From: Sedimentisphaerales bacterium
GTDB lineage: Bacteria > Planctomycetota > Phycisphaerae > Sedimentisphaerales > SG8-4
Length of the DNA stretch: 8,384 bases
Assembly (NCBI GenBank): GCA_016928975.1
Contig: JAFGJR010000152.1
Coordinates: 1-8,384, forward strand
Reading direction: 5' to 3'
This document shows positions 1-5,778 of the stretch, piece by piece; within the stretch, counting starts at the first letter, position 1, and every line of letters begins with the position of its first letter. A program made the position numbers and the translations under genes. A model generated the notes under the pieces. The model was given only the letters and a program-made list of their open reading frames with translations, made no database searches and had not been told where the DNA came from.

Positions 1-771
1 CTTTATCCAACGAAGGACCGTCTCCGTAGATATTCTCAGCACATCGGGATTGGTGAGGCAGAGCTGAGTATCGTAGTCCTTGGGATGACGCTGCCCCTTG
101 ACCAGGGAGTAATACTCCGGATGGGACTCACCGTACTTGCCGATCGGAACCAGTTCCCTGAAGGTGTGCACGAAGGGGCGGTAGTAGAGTTTTCCGCCCC
201 TCTTGGCGTCTAGGCTCATGTGATGACCGTTCAAGCGGTTTCGAGCCGCGAAGTCGGCGTTCCAGGCGTCGGTGTAGTAGATATCCCTGAACCCGAATGC
301 CGGCTTCTTCCTTATGTCCAGGTCCGGTATCGTGATGGTCTGCAGCTGCGGGATCTTCGAGACCTGGGAGCTATACCACCTGCATCTGAGCACGTCCTCC
401 AGAAGATCGTAGACGCCGTACATTGTACCCCTCAGCCGCCCACCCGCTATGACCAAGTCACGGCCGACCGTCTTGATCACGAAGCCCTCGTCTCCAAGAT
501 CGGACAGGCCAACTCCCGCAGGCGCGGCCCGCGAACCCAGAAGAATGGAGACTCCGGTTCTCTCCGGCCCGATCGGGATGGTGGCCCCGGAGATTCGACG
601 AAGGTGATCCTGCAGTTCAGACGCGGCGAATTGCTCTGAAGGAGAGGATCCTGCGGGGAGGACGATCCTGTAGTCTGTGTTCCCGTTCTCGACCAGTGTC
701 AGCCCCGTTGTCGCCATGCCGTTCGCGGCCAGCAACAAGAAAGCGACTGTTATAAGCGCAATCGGGTTCAT
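1..771 (-). CDS. Partial DUF4838 / GH67-N-terminal-like exported protein (3' end beyond window)
   Basis: Reading the minus strand from an ATG at 771 gives 257 open codons up to the window edge, so only the N-terminal part is present. Residues 1-20 (MNPIALITVAFLLLAANGMA) form a hydrophobic signal-peptide-like segment, although it has no basic residue before the core. Residues 40-66 (SPSEQFAASELQDHLRRISG) match the N-terminal domain of alpha-glucuronidase (GH67-type) proteins. Residues 195-256, with HPEYYSLVKG and QLCLTNPDVL, match the start of DUF4838 as found in exported polysaccharide-degradation proteins. A TGA lies in frame five codons upstream, so the start cannot be earlier. AGGAG lies only 3 bases before the ATG, which is unusually close. 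The gene follows the propeller gene by 27 bases, so co-transcription is likely. The family suggests extracytoplasmic carbohydrate binding or hydrolysis; the substrate is unknown, and the catalytic region cannot be judged from this part. Confidence 0.85.
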   Translation of the reverse strand, partial: MNPIALITVAFLLLAANGMATTGLTLVENGNTDYRIVLPAGSSPSEQFAASELQDHLRRISGATIPIGPERTGVSILLGSRAAPAGVGLSDLGDEGFVIKTVGRDLVIAGGRLRGTMYGVYDLLEDVLRCRWYSSQVSKIPQLQTITIPDLDIRKKPAFGFRDIYYTDAWNADFAARNRLNGHHMSLDAKRGGKLYYRPFVHTFRELVPIGKYGESHPEYYSLVKGQRHPKDYDTQLCLTNPDVLRISTETVLRWIK

Positions 772-798
772 GGGCTCCTCTTGTCACATGATCAAACG

Positions 799-1893
799 CT
801 ACCTTGTACATGGGCGGCTTTCCGTGCGGCCGCAATCAGAAACGTTCAAATGTTTCGGGTTCAATCTGAGTTTGACCTCGCCCAGACAACTGTAGCCGCC
901 GCCGGGGGCCCACGCAGTGTAGAACAAGGTGAAAACGTCCTTGCCTTCGGGAATCAGGCACAGCGGTGTTCGCATGAGTTGCCACCATTTCTTCACTCTG
1001 GGTTCCAGCGGGATGGTGACGCCTTTCTCCCAGTGGACACCGTCCCTTGACAACGTATAGGCGAAGCTTCCTCGGTATCCGCCATCGAACAGGGCGATAT
1101 AGGTCTCGTCCGGCAGTCGACTGACGACTGGATTCTCGACCCATTTATCGTCAATGGCCACGGGATTCAACTTGCTGCATCGCTTCCAGGGGCCGGCCAG
1201 AGTGGGGGCCGAGGCCAGCCCGACACCCCAGAAACTGCACGGCCACTTCTGCGTGTGAGCGCTTCCGTAGAACGCGTACCATTTGTTCTCTACAGGATAG
1301 GCGTAGAAAGAATCGGTCCCCTGCAGTCCTTCCCAGGGATCGGACTCCGGCCCCGGTTCTAGGACGACGCCCACGTCCTCGTAGGGCCCGCCCAAGCCAT
1401 CGACACCCCGTGTTTTTGAGACCGCTCTCCAGATCCGCCCCTCATGGGCGGTGTACCAGGAAGTCTTCGTATCGGGCTTGGCCCGATAGGCCACGTAGAA
1501 GAGATTCCGGCGTTCCTCGTCGTGGTTGTAATAGGGCATCGGAGCCCAAAGGAAAGCCCGAGGATCCTTTCCAGTGAATTCTCCGCTCGACTCATAGAGC
1601 GTGGATACCCTGTGCCAGACGCTTCCGTTCGGGCTCTGCCAATGAGCCAGTCGTATCTTGACCCATCGAGGCTCACCCGACATCTCCGCCGTGAAGAGAT
1701 GATACGACCCGTTGTGTTTGAGCACCCGGCCGCCTTCAAAACCATACCTGTTGTCCGCGGTTCCCGCGTCTCCATCCCGCAGAACAGGTGCAGGAGGGCC
1801 TTCAACGACGTCGAAAATGCACGGCCGGAGATCGCTGGCAGACATGGGCAAGGGAGCCAGCAGCACGGCGACAGCTCGCATGCAGGTCTTCAC
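799..1893 (-). CDS. Exported glycosidase-like five-bladed beta-propeller protein
   Basis: This ORF encodes 364 residues from a GTG start with a strong AGGAGG (1900-1905) six bases upstream. Residues 1-20 (MKTCMRAVAVLLAPLPMSAS) look like a signal peptide. The rest has the repeating 'short hydrophobic strand, Gly/Asp turn, aromatic strand' pattern of GH43/GH32-type propellers: GFEGGRVLKHNGSYHLFTAE (51-70), RNLFYVAYRA (129-138), TDSFYAYPVENKWYAFYGSA (193-212), WVENPVVSRLPDETYIALFD (251-270), SRDGVHWEKG (282-291) and KDVFTLFYTAW (318-328). Asp47 (in TADNRYGFEGG) and Glu253 (in KWVENPVV) are acidic residues placed as catalytic residues often are in such folds, but that is inference. With the DUF4838-like gene 27 bases downstream, it probably acts outside the cytoplasm on a glycan. 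It could instead be a non-catalytic binding propeller. Substrate and exact family are unassigned. Confidence 0.8.
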   Translation of the reverse strand: MKTCMRAVAVLLAPLPMSASDLRPCIFDVVEGPPAPVLRDGDAGTADNRYGFEGGRVLKHNGSYHLFTAEMSGEPRWVKIRLAHWQSPNGSVWHRVSTLYESSGEFTGKDPRAFLWAPMPYYNHDEERRNLFYVAYRAKPDTKTSWYTAHEGRIWRAVSKTRGVDGLGGPYEDVGVVLEPGPESDPWEGLQGTDSFYAYPVENKWYAFYGSAHTQKWPCSFWGVGLASAPTLAGPWKRCSKLNPVAIDDKWVENPVVSRLPDETYIALFDGGYRGSFAYTLSRDGVHWEKGVTIPLEPRVKKWWQLMRTPLCLIPEGKDVFTLFYTAWAPGGGYSCLGEVKLRLNPKHLNVSDCGRTESRPCTR

Positions 1894-1915
1894 GGTATAC
1901 CTCCTCGCTACACCT

Positions 1916-1944
1916 GCGAACCGTGGCTCCCGGCGTGGGTTCGC
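1916..1944 (-). promoter_or_regulatory. Leader hairpin upstream of the 364-residue protein gene
   Basis: GCGAACC (1916-1922) and GGTTCGC (1938-1944) form a perfect 7-bp inverted repeat with a 15-base loop. It sits about 10 bases upstream of the AGGAGG ribosome binding site on the minus-strand transcript. Its position suggests a possible effect on translation or mRNA stability. No known riboswitch class was recognised. Confidence 0.35.
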
Positions 1945-2040
1945 CGACTATCAACCTCGGGGCCCCACAGTCAAGGACGCCTTTGTACTGAGACCTCCCA
2001 GACACCCTTGCGTGGCTACGCTGCCGGACCTTGCTCGACT

Positions 2041-2046
2041 ATTATA
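2041..2046 (-). promoter_or_regulatory. Candidate -10 box (TATAAT) for the 364-residue protein gene
   Basis: The minus strand reads an exact TATAAT, which stands out in this GC-rich intergenic sequence. It would start a transcript near 2034, giving a leader of about 140 bases before the GTG at 1893. No good -35 hexamer lies 16-18 bases upstream; the nearest partial match, CCGACA, leaves only 14 bases. An imperfect dyad (GTCCG, 8 bases, CGGAC) occupies the -35 area and could be an operator. The call is inferred from the -10 alone. Confidence 0.35.
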
Positions 2047-2155
2047 CAGCGTCCGTCCTCTGTCGGACCTACCTTTTCTGAGTTTTTCAGGGTTCTCGAA
2101 GGCCGCAAGTGGGGTCGTGATGACGGGAGTGGGATTGAGCGTCCTCTCGCGGGAG

Positions 2156-2209
2156 GGCCCGTCACTTGCCGGCTTTGCTCCAGATTACATCAATCTTCCC
2201 AGACGGGCC
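2156..2209. repeat. Nested inverted repeat (8-bp outer arms, 5-bp inner hairpin)
   Basis: GGCCCGTC (2156-2163) and GACGGGCC (2202-2209) are perfect inverted arms 38 bases apart. Inside them, AGATT (2182-2186) and AATCT (2192-2196) form a second small hairpin with a 5-base loop, and GCCGGC is a self-complementary hexamer. There is no T-run after either arm, so it is not a typical intrinsic terminator. It abuts the dispersed repeat copy at 2220 and may belong to the same element or be a folded 3' untranslated region. Confidence 0.35.
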
Positions 2210-2219
2210 ACCGCATCGT

Positions 2220-2280
2220 GGGCGTCCCACCTTGAGGGAGCCCCGGAGGTACGAACATGAAGGAACAAAACAACGAAGCC
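2220..2280. repeat. Dispersed repeat, copy A
   Basis: This 61-base segment aligns without gaps to 8324-8384. The first 50 bases differ at three positions, and the last 11 diverge more. The core on the plus strand begins GGGCGTCCCACCTTGAGGGA. Copy A starts a few bases after the 3' end of the 818-residue protein gene. On the plus strand it carries GGAGG and an ATG seven bases later (2257), which imitates a gene start, but that frame runs antisense into the coding 3' end of the 818-residue gene. I therefore treat it as non-coding. Its HEGTK-like translation in one frame resembles low-complexity repeats seen near gene ends in planctomycete-type genomes (recollection, not checked). Confidence 0.75.
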
Positions 2281-2303
2281 CGGCAATCGCAGCACGACAG
2301 GCT

Positions 2304-4760
2304 TCAGTCCGCACAGTTCGGGTCCGCCGGCACGTCCTCACCGCTGAAACACCGCTGGAAGAAGCCGAAGTCGAGCTGGTCCACGTCCTGGTCGCGGTCA
2401 AAATCACAAGGAAGAATACCCTCACCATCGGGAATCAGCGTGCAGGTCAAGGGCAAATTATCGGGAGCATATGGCATGCTGGGGCCGGTAGCACAGCCCT
2501 CAAACAGCCAAAGATCCTGCGGATCCACATCCTGGTCACAGTCGAAATCGGCGGGTACGTACAGTTCGCCCCAGCGCGCCCAATACGCGGAAGGTTGGTT
2601 GTCAGCGGTGAGGAACTGTCCTCCGAGGACTAGGTTATGGTCGTGGATGATCATCGCGTGCACGTAGTGCTGCATGCCCGCGCCGAATGGGTTTTCCCAG
2701 GTGCTCCGGTCACCCGACCATCGCGCGACGTAATTTGCGCCAATGCCGCCGGCGGAAGTGAATCTGCCGCCAGCGAACAGGTCGTTTCCGTGGACCGCCA
2801 GCGCATACACGCTATTGCTCATTCCGATGCCGACAGGAGCCCAGTCGTTACCGTCCCAGGCCGCGATATACCTGCTGGTCGTGACCGGGCCCGCGTACCA
2901 GAATTCACCCCCCGCAATGAGACGATCCCTATAGACCGTCAGTGAAAACACTTCATCGTTCGTACCAGTGTCCAAGGGATACCAGGTTGTCGTGTCCGGG
3001 TCCCATCGCGCAATGTTTCTGGCGGCTACGCCGCCCGCTGTCGTGAAACCACCACCCGCGATCAAGTCGCCGTCGTACACGGCGAGCGCACGAACGATAG
3101 CTGTCCCTCCGGTCAGCCCTCCGCCCAGGCGATGCCAGGACACTCCGTCCCACCGGGCGACGCGGTTGGCATCAGCCAAGTCGCCCGCAGTGGTGAATGA
3201 TCCCGCCACGATCAGGTCGCCCCGGTAGACGGTAAGTGCGTAGACGTAGCTGTTCACACCATTTCCGAAGGGGTTTGCCCAGCCGTCGCCCGAATTCCAT
3301 GCGGCGATATTGTCAACCGCGATGCCGCCTGCTTGGTCAAACAGACCGCCGACGATGAGATCGCCGTTGTAGACCCCCAGTGCGTTCACCAGAGTACCCC
3401 AAGTGGAGGAATTTCGCGTAATCCCCGTGCACATCGGGGCCCAGTCTGCTTCCTCCCACCTGGCGATCTTGTTTGCCCGGTGTCCCCCGGCTGTGGTGAA
3501 GGCTCCTCCTGCGATCAGGGCTCCGTCATAGACGGCCCATGCGACGATGGTATCGTTCATTCCACTTCCCAAGGCCCACCAGCGGGTGCCGTCCCACCTG
3601 GCGATGCCCGCGCAATCGACGTCGCCGGCCATGCTGATCAGTCCGGCAACGACGAGATCATCGTTGAAGATGGCTAGGGCGAACCCCACGCCAGAGTGGC
3701 CGGCACCAACCGGGGACCAGTTTTCCCCATCCCAGCTGGCGACCATCGGAGCGTCTACATTGCAGCCACTCACCTTGGAAAAGCCGCCTGTGATATACAA
3801 GTTGTTGTCGTGAACAGCCAAAGCGAGAACGTCATCGGAATTACCGCACAGACTTCCCCCCACGGCCTGCCAGCCATCGCTGTCGTTGTATCGAGCAATC
3901 GCCTTGGCCGGTATCCCGCCGGCGGTGGCGAATTCCCCTCCAACGATCAGCTCATCCTGGTACACGGACAGGGCCAGCACGCGAGGAGACACCGATTGGC
4001 CGCCCAGACCGCTTCCCAGCGGCGACCAGTTACCGCCGTTCCAACGCGCGATGCAGCTGGCGGCGGAACCGTCCGCAGTCGTGAATGTGCCGCCCGCGAC
4101 AAGCTCACCTTGCCAGGTCATCAGAGTGCGGACTGCATCGTCCATTCCGGTACCCAACGGTCCCCAGTTGGCGCCATCCCATTGGGCTGTGCGGTTCGCA
4201 GAAACGCCGCCGGCCGTCGTGAAGCGTCCGCCTGCGACAAGCCTGCCCTCATGCACCGCAAGCGCGTACACATAGTGGTTCATCCCGCTGCCAAGTGGTT
4301 GCCAACTGCTACCGTCCCAGCGAGCGATGTAGTTGACGGTTTCTCCACCTATCGACACGAACTCGCCGCCGGCGATCAGTTGGCCGTCATAGACAGCCAG
4401 AGCGTAAACAGGGCTGCTGAAGCGGTTTCCCAGCTGCTGCCAACTGCTGCCGTTCCAGGCGGCGATGTAGTACGTCAGGAGGCCTCCGGCATACCGGAAC
4501 TCACCGCCGGCGATCAACCGCCCATTGAACACAGTGAGCGCATAAACGCTTTCCGTTTCCGAGAGTCCGGGATCACCCCAGCCCCCAAGCCAATGTGCAG
4601 GGCACTCCGCCCGAGCGGCGACTGCTCCGCAAGCGATTGCTCCACCGAGCGAAAGCACCATCGCCAACCGCCGGGGAGCGTGTGTCAACCATCTGAAGAA
4701 GGTGTGGTGGCAGCGGGTCGAGTAGATCTCCCGCCTCGGCCTTGATGTGTCCATGCTCAT
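2304..4760 (-). CDS. Large exported 14-repeat beta-propeller protein with C-terminal dockerin-like repeats
   Basis: I place the start at the ATG at 4760 because GGAGGG lies six bases before it; a TTG at 4796 in the same frame has no such site. The product has 818 residues. A long basic N-region is followed by the hydrophobic stretch LAMVLSLGGAIACGAVAARA near residues 32-51, a signal peptide with an AxA-type cleavage site. Residues about 68-731 contain 14 copies of a unit of about 45 residues: 'V.ALAVY.G.LIAGG.F.TAGG..A..IARWDG..W.PLG.GM'. Fourteen units would suit two seven-bladed propellers (inference). The last 87 or so residues hold two calcium-loop-like repeats, ADFDCDQDVDPQDLWLFEGC and CDFDRDQDVDQLDFGFFQRC, ending in VPADPNCAD. 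The repeat resembles kelch/Rax2-like propellers without a catalytic motif, so a surface or binding role is most likely; the ligand is unknown. Confidence 0.88.
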   Translation of the reverse strand: MSMDTSRPRREIYSTRCHHTFFRWLTHAPRRLAMVLSLGGAIACGAVAARAECPAHWLGGWGDPGLSETESVYALTVFNGRLIAGGEFRYAGGLLTYYIAAWNGSSWQQLGNRFSSPVYALAVYDGQLIAGGEFVSIGGETVNYIARWDGSSWQPLGSGMNHYVYALAVHEGRLVAGGRFTTAGGVSANRTAQWDGANWGPLGTGMDDAVRTLMTWQGELVAGGTFTTADGSAASCIARWNGGNWSPLGSGLGGQSVSPRVLALSVYQDELIVGGEFATAGGIPAKAIARYNDSDGWQAVGGSLCGNSDDVLALAVHDNNLYITGGFSKVSGCNVDAPMVASWDGENWSPVGAGHSGVGFALAIFNDDLVVAGLISMAGDVDCAGIARWDGTRWWALGSGMNDTIVAWAVYDGALIAGGAFTTAGGHRANKIARWEEADWAPMCTGITRNSSTWGTLVNALGVYNGDLIVGGLFDQAGGIAVDNIAAWNSGDGWANPFGNGVNSYVYALTVYRGDLIVAGSFTTAGDLADANRVARWDGVSWHRLGGGLTGGTAIVRALAVYDGDLIAGGGFTTAGGVAARNIARWDPDTTTWYPLDTGTNDEVFSLTVYRDRLIAGGEFWYAGPVTTSRYIAAWDGNDWAPVGIGMSNSVYALAVHGNDLFAGGRFTSAGGIGANYVARWSGDRSTWENPFGAGMQHYVHAMIIHDHNLVLGGQFLTADNQPSAYWARWGELYVPADFDCDQDVDPQDLWLFEGCATGPSMPYAPDNLPLTCTLIPDGEGILPCDFDRDQDVDQLDFGFFQRCFSGEDVPADPNCAD
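2568..4559 (-). repeat. Fourteen tandem propeller-repeat units within the 818-residue protein gene
   Basis: The coding sequence repeats about every 45 codons. Each unit has a VYALAVYDG-type strand, a LIAGGEF/FTTAGG strand-turn, a NYIARWDG strand and a W.PLG.GM closing strand. Units 1-4, 10, 11 and 13 are closest to consensus. Units 5-7 and 9 carry insertions or replacements, for example the Cys-containing SKVSGCNVDAPMVASWDG in unit 6. Units differ at many codons, so this is an old duplication rather than a recent expansion. Confidence 0.85.
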
Positions 4761-5209
4761 GCTTCGCCCTCCGTTCACGGGATCGGATCGGGGCAACCTC
4801 CAAGAAAGGGGCCATCCACACCGCGGCGCGCCTGGCGGATACGCATTGCCATGACGGTACTCATTCCTCTATAGGTCTCGACATAGCCCCGCCCGGCAAC
4901 ACCACCGGATCGTCCCCTCACTAAAGCGATGTGTTCCGGCTAACCTCGGCCCGCCACGTGGCAGTTCAAGTTCGTATAGTCTACCGCGTACCCTTTCACG
5001 ACACAAGGGTGAAATCGCGAAACCGGTAATTGCCGACCATAAAGAGTATTCGTTGTCTGCCGGGGTGCTGCTCCCCGCGCAGAATGTGCCAATGAGTGTC
5101 TGGGGACGCGGCAGAGCTGCTTGCTCAATAAGGTTCCCGCCGAAGACCGGAAGGTGATCAGTGAGACCTTCGAGCACCACGTGGGGCCGTTGGCCTGAAC
5201 GGAATCGAT

Positions 5210-5244
5210 GCGGAGGGAGTTATCCTCACGGATGCTCCCTCCGC
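5210..5244 (-). terminator. Strong stem-loop downstream of the 158-residue protein gene
   Basis: GCGGAGGGAG (5210-5219) and CTCCCTCCGC (5235-5244) form a perfect 10-bp stem. Inside it, ATCC (5222-5225) and GGAT (5230-5233) pair again across a four-base loop. Read as minus-strand RNA the loop is GUGA, a GNRA tetraloop, which favours function in the transcript leaving the 158-residue gene. It lies about 58 bases after that stop codon. No T-run follows, so it is either a non-canonical terminator, a 3'-end stabilising hairpin, or another structured RNA. Confidence 0.5.
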
Positions 5245-5276
5245 TCCTCCCGTTTTCCTGTCTGGCTGATCCCCGA

Positions 5277-5296
5277 AAGCTGATAGCTGACAGCTT
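5277..5296 (-). terminator. Weak inverted repeat just after the 158-residue protein gene
   Basis: AAGCTG (5277-5282) and CAGCTT (5291-5296) are 6-bp arms with an 8-base loop, five bases past the TGA stop. A partial CCG/CGG extension is possible outside the arms. There is no T-run, and internal AGCT copies allow other pairings, so a termination role is uncertain. Confidence 0.25.
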
Positions 5297-5301
5297 CCCG
5301 G

Positions 5302-5778
5302 TCAATCCGCACAGTTCGGATCCGCTGGCACATCCGGGCCGCTCAGGCAGCGCTGGAAGACGGCGAAGTCGGACTGGTCGACGTCGGCGTCAGTGTCGAA
5401 GTCACGATCATCACAGCCGCTGCCATAGACGTACCCCGGGCCGGAAGCGCAGGATTCGAAAGTCTGGTAATCCGCCTGGTCGACGTCGCAATCGCCGTCG
5501 TAGTCGGCCGGGATGGCCGGGCACTCGGGAATCACCCAGAACCCGCCGGTTAGCCTGTAGCTGCCGCCGGTCATCGGTTGCGGATGATTTCGGGCGTCGG
5601 GCTGACCGATCGTGCCGCTCAGCGTGTAGTTGCCGCCTGCGCTGGCGTTCGCCGGTCCGGCCCCGCCGCCGTCGATGGTGTGCCAGTCGATGGCGTAGTC
5701 CTGGGCGAGGGCTGTGCGTACGGCGAGAGCCGACAGTATCAACACCGATCGGATCGTGATCACACTGACTCGGTTCAT
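5302..5778 (-). CDS. Small exported dockerin-like repeat protein
   Basis: The product has 158 residues from an ATG at 5778, with GGAGG (5785-5789) six bases upstream. Residues 1-25 (ending TALA before QDYAIDW) form a signal peptide. Residues 26-83 carry YAIDWHTIDGGG, NYTLSGTIGQPD and GGSYRLTGGFW, a short beta-rich module that I recall from many planctomycete hypothetical proteins. Residues about 88-158 hold two dockerin/EF-hand-like loops, ADYDGDCDVDQADYQTFESC and DRDFDTDADVDQSDFAVFQR, ending VPADPNCAD. The ATG overlaps the stop of the kelch-S74 gene (ATGA), so the two are probably translationally coupled. The tail is nearly the same as in the 818-residue protein downstream. A structural or cell-surface attachment role with calcium binding is likely. 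Dockerin function in the cellulosome sense is not implied, because no cohesin is visible here. Confidence 0.87.
   Translation of the reverse strand: MNRVSVITIRSVLILSALAVRTALAQDYAIDWHTIDGGGAGPANASAGGNYTLSGTIGQPDARNHPQPMTGGSYRLTGGFWVIPECPAIPADYDGDCDVDQADYQTFESCASGPGYVYGSGCDDRDFDTDADVDQSDFAVFQRCLSGPDVPADPNCAD

Larger units (their letters stand above)
1894..2303. other. Non-coding stretch between the 818-residue and 364-residue protein genes
   Basis: No ORF here has coding character; the open frames are short, arginine/serine-rich and lack ribosome binding sites. Reading the minus strand, the stretch holds, in order, the dispersed repeat copy (2220-2280), a nested inverted repeat (2156-2209), a TATAAT hexamer (2041-2046), a hairpin (1916-1944) and the AGGAGG (1900-1905) of the 364-residue protein gene. 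No GC hairpin followed by a T-run was seen after the 818-residue gene, so its terminator is not identified. Confidence 0.6.
4761..5301. other. Non-coding stretch between the 158-residue and 818-residue protein genes
   Basis: About 540 bases without a convincing gene. Two overlapping minus-strand open frames of about 100 and 120 codons exist, but they begin at GTG and TTG without ribosome binding sites, and neither product is recognised. The stretch contains a weak inverted repeat just after the 158-residue gene (AAGCTG 5277-5282 / CAGCTT 5291-5296) and a strong stem-loop at 5210-5244. It also has two alternative small dyads near 5000 (TTTCAC/GTGAAA and CCCTT/AAGGG), and the GGAGGG (4767-4772) of the 818-residue gene. 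A promoter for that gene is expected here, but none is convincing. Confidence 0.55.

Noticed and set aside
1444..2260. Plus-strand frames of 263 and 182 codons.
   Set aside because: They overlap the glycosidase-like gene antisense and run into intergenic DNA. The composition is Arg/Ser/Pro-rich, typical of shadow frames.
2257..2667. Plus-strand ORF starting in repeat copy A after GGAGG.
   Set aside because: Beyond the repeat it is antisense to the well-supported dockerin-like 3' end of the 818-residue gene.
3696..4745. Long plus-strand open frame of 349 codons.
   Set aside because: It lies antisense to the propeller repeats of the 818-residue gene. Its openness comes from the periodic GC-rich codons, and it has no ribosome binding site or recognisable domain.
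4990..5030. Candidate promoter (TTGTGT, 17 bases, TAGACT) on the minus strand for the 818-residue gene.
   Set aside because: Only 3/6 and 4/6 consensus matches and more than 200 bases from the start codon.
4869..5305. Two minus-strand frames as small genes.
   Set aside because: They have GTG/TTG starts with no ribosome binding site, overlap each other, and one begins across the stop of the 158-residue gene. Kept only as an open question.
2304..5778. Cellulosome system suggested by dockerin-like repeats.
   Set aside because: No cohesin or scaffoldin is visible, and DxDxDxD tail repeats of this kind are widespread in planctomycete-type genomes outside cellulosomes.
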